This document shows positions 6,202 through 10,228 of a stretch of DNA of 10,228 nucleotides, piece by piece. Source of the DNA: Chloroflexota bacterium (GTDB lineage: Bacteria; Chloroflexota; Limnocylindria; Limnocylindrales; CSP1-4). Location: contig VGPE01000086.1 of assembly GCA_016875645.1 (NCBI GenBank), positions 1 to 10,228 on the forward strand, read 5' to 3'. The position numbers and the translations under genes are program-made. The notes under the pieces were generated by a model. It had not been told where the DNA came from, did no database searches, and worked only from the letters and a program-made list of their open reading frames with translations. Within the stretch, counting starts at the first letter, position 1; every line of letters begins with the position of its first letter.

Positions 6202-8745
6202 TCAGTGGATGCGACCGGTGATCCGCTCCTCGCGTTCGCGCCCAGCGGCCTCGCGCTCCAGTTCGGCGAACCGCGCGATCCCGGTCTGACGGAAGGCCTC
6301 GAGCGCGGGATCCGCCGGCGCCGGCTGTGCCTCGAGCGATGCGCGCAGCTTCTGGTAGTGGTTTGACTCGGGACCCGTGTGGCCGAGGTCCATCAAGCGC
6401 AGGACATCTCCCGGGCCTGCACCGTGGCGCATCAACGTCGAGGCCCAGGCGATCGCCTCTGCGGCGCCGATGCCATCCCGGTTGTCGCTCATCAGCGCCG
6501 ATAGGACCTGGCCAATCGTCACCACGCCAGCGTCGAGGAGGTCGTCGGCCCAATCTGGCTCGTCGCCCAACAGGTGCTGCAAGACCTGTCCGCGCTTCTC
6601 AGGAGCGGTGCGCTGCAGCAGGTCGTCGCGATTGGCGCGGGGCATTGAGGACAGGTCCAGGCCGTGGACGAAGCCCAGCCGCCATAGTCGCGCATCGCCA
6701 GCCACTTGGCCGAGCATCCAGGAGGCGGCGAGCTCAGGATCATTCGTCGCAAGAGCGTTCAGGTGCTGCCCCAGGTGGTAGTTGTCGTGATCGGCGAGCG
6801 GCGCGCCGAGGAACGCAGCCCTCCACTCGGCATATCGGTCGGGGGACAGGGTCTGCGGGCTGCCCGCGCCCGAGGCCGGGAGGGCGAGGGCGGCCGCCGC
6901 GCGCACCTCCGACGCGGGGTGTGTGAGCAGCGCATGCAGGACGTCCCAGCTGCCTCGTGCATCGCGGCTATGGCGGAGCGCCGAGACCTCCGCCAGGCGG
7001 GCCTCGTCAGGCCGCAGCTCGGTTGCTGCGCGCTGCGCAACTTGCGGGTCGACGCCCGGATCAAGGGCGACGCTCAACCCGAGCCATCGCTGTAGGCCCG
7101 CAAACAGGTGCGGAAGCCAGGCGGGCTCGCCCGTGGGCCGGGCGACTGCTCTCCTCACCAGCGAGCCGATTTCGGACCGGATCCCGGCGTCAAGGGCTGC
7201 CTGCACGGCGTCATCGAGATCGCCGACTCGCTCTCCGTAGCGGTCCATCGCCGTCGACCCGATGGGCTCGAGGTCCGTGCCGGCCAGGGCGGCTTCGGCT
7301 CCCCACTGCGACACTCGAGCCATGACGGTGGTTGGCGTCTCGGCCAGCCACCGTTCGACCAGGCGATCGACGGCATGCCCAACGTGTTTCGTGTCGTCGC
7401 GCAGGACGTGGGAGTCCCACCCCATCGCCAGGAGTCGGAACTCAGGATCAATCGACTGCCGTGGACCGACGCCGACGGTGCTGCGAATGCGATGCAGCGC
7501 GAGCTGGAGGCCGGGCCGAGTCGCTGCGAGCGCCGTGAGGTCAGCAGCGATCTGGTCAACGACGGCCGCCGCGGCGGCTGACATCTCCGGCGTTGGGACG
7601 GCATCGACTCGCGCTGCAAAACCTCGCTTGACCTCACCGAGCTCACGGACGGCCGCGGACAGGAGTACGAGCGCGCGCGTCTCGAGCAGGGGCAGCCGTG
7701 CCTGCACTTCTGGCCACAGTTCATCCCCAATGGCTCGGATGTGCGCCTCGTTCTCGAACCCGTAGGCGAGATGAAGGGTCATCGGCGAGCCGGTGTCGGA
7801 GTACGCGCCATCCACGTGCGGATCGAGCTGATGTGCGGCAACCCTCGCCCAGATCTCCTGACGTGCGGGCGTCGGCTCCGCCTCGAGCCATGCGTTCGCT
7901 GCCGCAAGCACGCGAGCGCGCAACTCGAACGTCGTTCGGCCATGCGGGTCGATTTGCCGCCCGATCTCGCCGAGGATCCGGACCGGGTGATCGGGCGCGG
8001 AGTGCTCCGCTCGACCGTCGCCGATGGCGGCCGAGAGCAACGGGCCTATGGCCTCGGCGCTCAGGAACTGGCGAGTGGTGGCGGTCAGGACTCGGCGGCG
8101 TGCCTCATGTGAGGCGTCCAATCCCGCGGTCTCACGGAGAGCGCGCTGCGCCGCTTCCTCGTCAATCGTCGCGAAGGCCTCGAGCATGGCCAGGCCACCC
8201 CAGTTGAAGAGCACACTCAAGTCGGGCAGCAGGCGGTCGACCTCGGCTCGGGCCGCGGTCGATCCCGCATGAGCCGCTTCGATGACGCGCATGACAATCT
8301 CGGATGTGCGATTCGGGAAGGCCGCGAGGAGATCGCCAAATGGCAGTCGTGAGATGCCGTCGAAGAAGGCGTGAGCCATGAGCGCGGGCCGCACGGCCCT
8401 CGGGGCGACCCCGAGAGCGCCGCCGCGCAGCTCAACCGTGCCCACCGCCGCAGCTTCCCGCAGTAGAGCAAGGCGCTCGAGACGCCCGATGCCAAGAAAG
8501 GCGTCGACGCCACCCAACTCACTCTCCGGGAGCGGACCGAGCGCGGCGAGCACCCCCAGCAACGCCATCACCCTGTCGCCGCCCGCGGGGTTCAGCCGAT
8601 GCAGGTACGGGCCGATCCCTTCGATCAACGCTCGCCCCGATAGAACGTCCGGGATCCGACCGCCTTTGGCAAGGTCCGCCAAGCCGACCGCCCAGCCCGG
8701 CCTTCCCTCCGCGAGATCCAGGATCCAGCGCGGAGGTAGTAGTTG
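6202..8745 (-). CDS. C-terminal part of frameshifted Mrr-like nuclease/STAND-like NTPase (helical region)
   Basis: An open frame ending with TGA at 6204-6202 encodes about 847 residues from 8745 down. Its beginning (QLLPPRWILDLAEG, then GRPGWAVGLADL at about 8706-8671) is the expected continuation of the ATPase domain encoded just upstream in another frame: GRPGxA is the C-terminal signature of STAND-type and similar NTPases. The rest is almost wholly alpha-helical, with many Ala/Leu-rich helix pairs (for example ASEVRAAAALALPASG), resembling a HEAT- or TPR-like superstructure used as a sensor or scaffold. No enzymatic motif is visible. The first usable codon for independent translation is a TTG at 8682, which has no convincing Shine-Dalgarno sequence and would cut into the GRPGWA region, so this is best read as the second half of one gene beginning at 9686. 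Confidence 0.7.
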   Translation of the reverse strand, partial: QLLPPRWILDLAEGRPGWAVGLADLAKGGRIPDVLSGRALIEGIGPYLHRLNPAGGDRVMALLGVLAALGPLPESELGGVDAFLGIGRLERLALLREAAAVGTVELRGGALGVAPRAVRPALMAHAFFDGISRLPFGDLLAAFPNRTSEIVMRVIEAAHAGSTAARAEVDRLLPDLSVLFNWGGLAMLEAFATIDEEAAQRALRETAGLDASHEARRRVLTATTRQFLSAEAIGPLLSAAIGDGRAEHSAPDHPVRILGEIGRQIDPHGRTTFELRARVLAAANAWLEAEPTPARQEIWARVAAHQLDPHVDGAYSDTGSPMTLHLAYGFENEAHIRAIGDELWPEVQARLPLLETRALVLLSAAVRELGEVKRGFAARVDAVPTPEMSAAAAAVVDQIAADLTALAATRPGLQLALHRIRSTVGVGPRQSIDPEFRLLAMGWDSHVLRDDTKHVGHAVDRLVERWLAETPTTVMARVSQWGAEAALAGTDLEPIGSTAMDRYGERVGDLDDAVQAALDAGIRSEIGSLVRRAVARPTGEPAWLPHLFAGLQRWLGLSVALDPGVDPQVAQRAATELRPDEARLAEVSALRHSRDARGSWDVLHALLTHPASEVRAAAALALPASGAGSPQTLSPDRYAEWRAAFLGAPLADHDNYHLGQHLNALATNDPELAASWMLGQVAGDARLWRLGFVHGLDLSSMPRANRDDLLQRTAPEKRGQVLQHLLGDEPDWADDLLDAGVVTIGQVLSALMSDNRDGIGAAEAIAWASTLMRHGAGPGDVLRLMDLGHTGPESNHYQKLRASLEAQPAPADPALEAFRQTGIARFAELEREAAGREREERITGRIH

Positions 8746-9686
8746 CCGATCCCGGTGGCCTTCAGGGTCTCGTCCATCTCGCTGCGTTCCAGGAGCGAGA
8801 TGTCGATGCGGACGGCGCTCGGGAGTCGCGCGCGGACGTCATCCGCCGTCTCCGCCCAGGTCGTCGCGACGATCGCGAACGCATGTCCCTGCTGCCGGAG
8901 CTCGAGAAGCATGTCGAGCCGAGCAAGGTCTAGCCCCGCGTCGTCGAGCACGACGTGGGTGGGCTGGTCCAGGCGAAGGCTCTCCGCCACGTCGTTCGCC
9001 TCGGCCTTGAGGGTCAGGAAGCGCCGGCCCGGGATCTCGGCGGCGAGGCGGCTCTTGCCCGATCCCGCCGGCCCAACGATGAGGACGTCGCCAGTGGCCC
9101 CCAGGAGGGCTTCCACCTCATCCTCCCGCCCGAGCAGGGGCGCATCGCGCCCGCCGCTCCGGTCAAGCGCGATCGGCAGTGGCACCGTGCCGGGGATGGC
9201 GCTGCCGTCACCGAAGTAGAAGCTCGCCGTCTTCGCGTTCCTCGGATCGTTGAGCGCGTCGTTCAGCTTCTCGCGTGTCCAGAGCTCGGGTCTCTTCACG
9301 CCCCGAGCCTTCGCTCGGTCCCTAAACGCGTCAAAGCTCCGCTTGGTTGCGTCGCAGGGCACGGCCACGACGAGCGCATAGGGCGCCTTGGAGCCCGCCG
9401 CGATCGCCTTGTCGACGATCTTCTCGAGGTCCTTCGGGTGGATCTTCTCGTAGCGCTTGACCTGGACCAGCCACTCGCGCCGCGTCACGCGCTTCGGTCC
9501 GCGCGCCAACTGCGTCGCCCGAATGTCTTGTCCATCGTCCGAGCCGAGATGCCCGATCGGGTCGGGCATGGTCTCCCATTCGACGCCGTCGAGGCGTCCG
9601 AGAACCTGCCGAACCACGGCCTCGAACTGCGACGGGCTCAGCGACTCGAAAGGCCGTGTTGCTGTTGTGGTGATGAGCATGGACAC
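8625..9686 (-). CDS. Mrr-like restriction endonuclease domain plus P-loop NTPase, frameshifted N-terminal part
   Basis: A 353-residue reading frame. Residues about 12-135 form an Mrr-like nuclease domain: SPSQFEAVVRQVL, then SDDGQDIRA (catalytic D54) and EWLVQVKRY (Q75 and K77 of the QxK variant of PD-(D/E)xK), with YALVVAVP following. Residues about 184-310 form a P-loop NTPase: LLGREDEVEALL, Walker A GPAGSGKS (205-212), Walker B HVVLDDAG (244-251) and a sensor-like IVATTW (272-277). After about residue 313 (8748) the sequence turns to Arg/Gly/Ser-rich nonsense ending at 8625, while family-like sequence continues in the -1 frame. Joined, the protein would be about 1160 residues. The GTG at 9686 has AGGA seven bases upstream and is preferred over the ATG at 9680. 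DNA-targeting antiphage function is inferred from domains and the location between hsdS and hsdR. Confidence 0.8.
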   Translation of the reverse strand: MSMLITTTATRPFESLSPSQFEAVVRQVLGRLDGVEWETMPDPIGHLGSDDGQDIRATQLARGPKRVTRREWLVQVKRYEKIHPKDLEKIVDKAIAAGSKAPYALVVAVPCDATKRSFDAFRDRAKARGVKRPELWTREKLNDALNDPRNAKTASFYFGDGSAIPGTVPLPIALDRSGGRDAPLLGREDEVEALLGATGDVLIVGPAGSGKSRLAAEIPGRRFLTLKAEANDVAESLRLDQPTHVVLDDAGLDLARLDMLLELRQQGHAFAIVATTWAETADDVRARLPSAVRIDISLLERSEMDETLKATGIGNYYLRAGSWISRREGRAGRSAWRTLPKAVGSRTFYRGER

Positions 9687-9693
9687 GTCGTGA

Positions 9694-9697
9694 TCCT
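9694..9697 (-). promoter_or_regulatory. Ribosome binding site of the Mrr-like/NTPase gene
   Basis: AGGA on the minus strand is seven bases before the GTG at 9686 and thirteen before the ATG at 9680. The spacing favours GTG as the start. Confidence 0.5.
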
Positions 9698-9749
9698 ATG
9701 CAGCCCGCGCCCGACACCGGAGGTCAACCTGCTCCGGCGTCGTGGTCAT
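9696..9749 (-). other. Possible 17-codon leader ORF overlapping the hsdS stop
   Basis: An ATG at 9749 overlaps the hsdS TGA as ATGA and opens a 17-codon frame (MTTTPEQVDLRCRARAA) ending with TAG at 9698-9696, within the ribosome binding site of the next gene. It may couple translation from hsdS to the nuclease-NTPase gene, be a remnant of a gene that once followed hsdS directly, or be chance. Only the reading frame and overlap are visible. Confidence 0.25.
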
Positions 9750-10228
9750 GGGGTGAGCTCGCCCGAGAGGAGGCGGGGCAGTAGCGCGTCGCGGATGTCC
9801 GCGAGCGTACGCGCCTCGACTCGTCGCAGGCAGATCTGCTCGATCATCGGGCCAAGGACGCGGTCGGCCGATGCCAGCACTGCTGGCGGCGGAATGCTCA
9901 CCTTGGCGTCAGCGAGGTGATGTCGCTGGATGTGCCCCATCGTCGTGGCTTTGCCGGCGGCGATCTCCCTGAAGTCCGCCAGGTGCTGGTGGATCCAGAG
10001 GTAGTAAAACCACTTTGGAAAGTCGGCCGACGTCACCTTGAACAGATGTTGATTCAGCGCCCCCTTGCCCCCAGCCCAGAGGACGCATTCGAGCGAACCA
10101 GACCAGGAGAACAGCACGTCACCGTCGCGGACGACGTAGTCGGCGGGAAGATCAGCGCTCGCACGGTCGGCGTACCTCGTGTCCCCGGAGCGGAGCTGGG
10201 CGATCTTGATGACCGGCAGCGAGCGATC
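9746..10228 (-). CDS. hsdS: Type I restriction-modification specificity subunit (HsdS), C-terminal part
   Basis: The frame is open to the window edge and encodes the last 160 residues, so the N-terminal part is missing here. HsdS reads the bipartite target sequence and guides HsdM methylation and HsdR cleavage. The visible part has the end of a target recognition domain: LPVIKIAQLRSG, then YVVRDGDVLFSWSGSL, then GGKGALNQHLFKV and FYYLWIHQHL, all standard in HsdS. It is followed by SIPPPAVLASADRVLGPMI and a closing helix ending in RDALLPRLLSGEL, the usual HsdS C-terminus and coiled-coil spacer helix. The stop is at 9748-9746. The next gene on the same strand is not hsdR but the nuclease-NTPase gene. 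An hsdM gene is expected to the right of the window. Confidence 0.95.
   Translation of the reverse strand, partial: DRSLPVIKIAQLRSGDTRYADRASADLPADYVVRDGDVLFSWSGSLECVLWAGGKGALNQHLFKVTSADFPKWFYYLWIHQHLADFREIAAGKATTMGHIQRHHLADAKVSIPPPAVLASADRVLGPMIEQICLRRVEARTLADIRDALLPRLLSGELTP

Noticed and set aside
6327..8272. Plus-strand open frames opposite the helical region of the nuclease-NTPase gene
   Set aside because: Arg-, Ser- and Pro-rich products with no motifs, antisense to a long coherent frame; codon-bias shadows.
6202..8682. Independent gene starting at the TTG at 8682
   Set aside because: No clear Shine-Dalgarno sequence, and the GRPGWA ATPase signature lies just upstream in the same frame, so the real protein extends further up.
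8735..8755. Programmed -1 ribosomal frameshift
   Set aside because: The shift direction fits, but there is no slippery heptamer near the junction; an indel is the simpler explanation.

Overview
The window is a compact, high-GC (roughly 70% by eye) stretch of a bacterial defence island. Every supported gene lies on the minus strand, so the biological order runs from the right end (10228) to the left end (1). High GC, frequent GTG starts, tightly overlapping genes and an apparently leaderless promoter suggest a high-GC soil or aquatic lineage such as Actinomycetota or a high-GC Chloroflexota; the sequence alone does not decide this. There are no tRNA or rRNA genes, CRISPR arrays, transposases or gene-free stretches above 300 bases.

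In transcriptional order: (1) 10228-9746, the C-terminal part of HsdS, the specificity subunit of a type I restriction-modification system, cut by the window edge; hsdM is expected further right. (2) 9686-6202, one large gene that is now split by an apparent frameshift near 8745. Its N-terminal part carries an Mrr-like PD-(D/E)xK nuclease domain and a P-loop (STAND-like) NTPase; the rest is a long alpha-helical, HEAT-like region. (3) 6166-6139, a clear promoter (TTGACA, 16 bp, TATCTT) overlapped by two exact copies of ATCTTTACAG, 18 bp apart. (4) 6128-5061 and 5061-4186, an AbiEi-like antitoxin/repressor and an AbiEii-like nucleotidyltransferase toxin, overlapping by one base. (5) 4189-1034, a full-length HsdR motor/nuclease subunit (1051 aa) whose GTG start overlaps the toxin stop. 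(6) 1030-398, a uracil-DNA-glycosylase-fold protein starting directly at the hsdR stop. (7) 387-1, the first 129 codons of a small winged-helix-like hypothetical protein that leaves the window.

The architecture is the most notable point. hsdS and hsdR of what looks like one type I system are separated by about 5.5 kb holding two other candidate defence modules: the nuclease-NTPase and the AbiE pair. From the AbiEi promoter to the left end, all genes are overlapping or nearly so (1-base overlap, 4-base overlap, about 0-3 bases, about 10 bases) and probably form one operon. HsdR may therefore be transcribed from a promoter repressed by the AbiE antitoxin, which would tie restriction activity to the state of a toxin-antitoxin module. 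That link is inferred from gene layout and the operator-like repeats and has not been shown.
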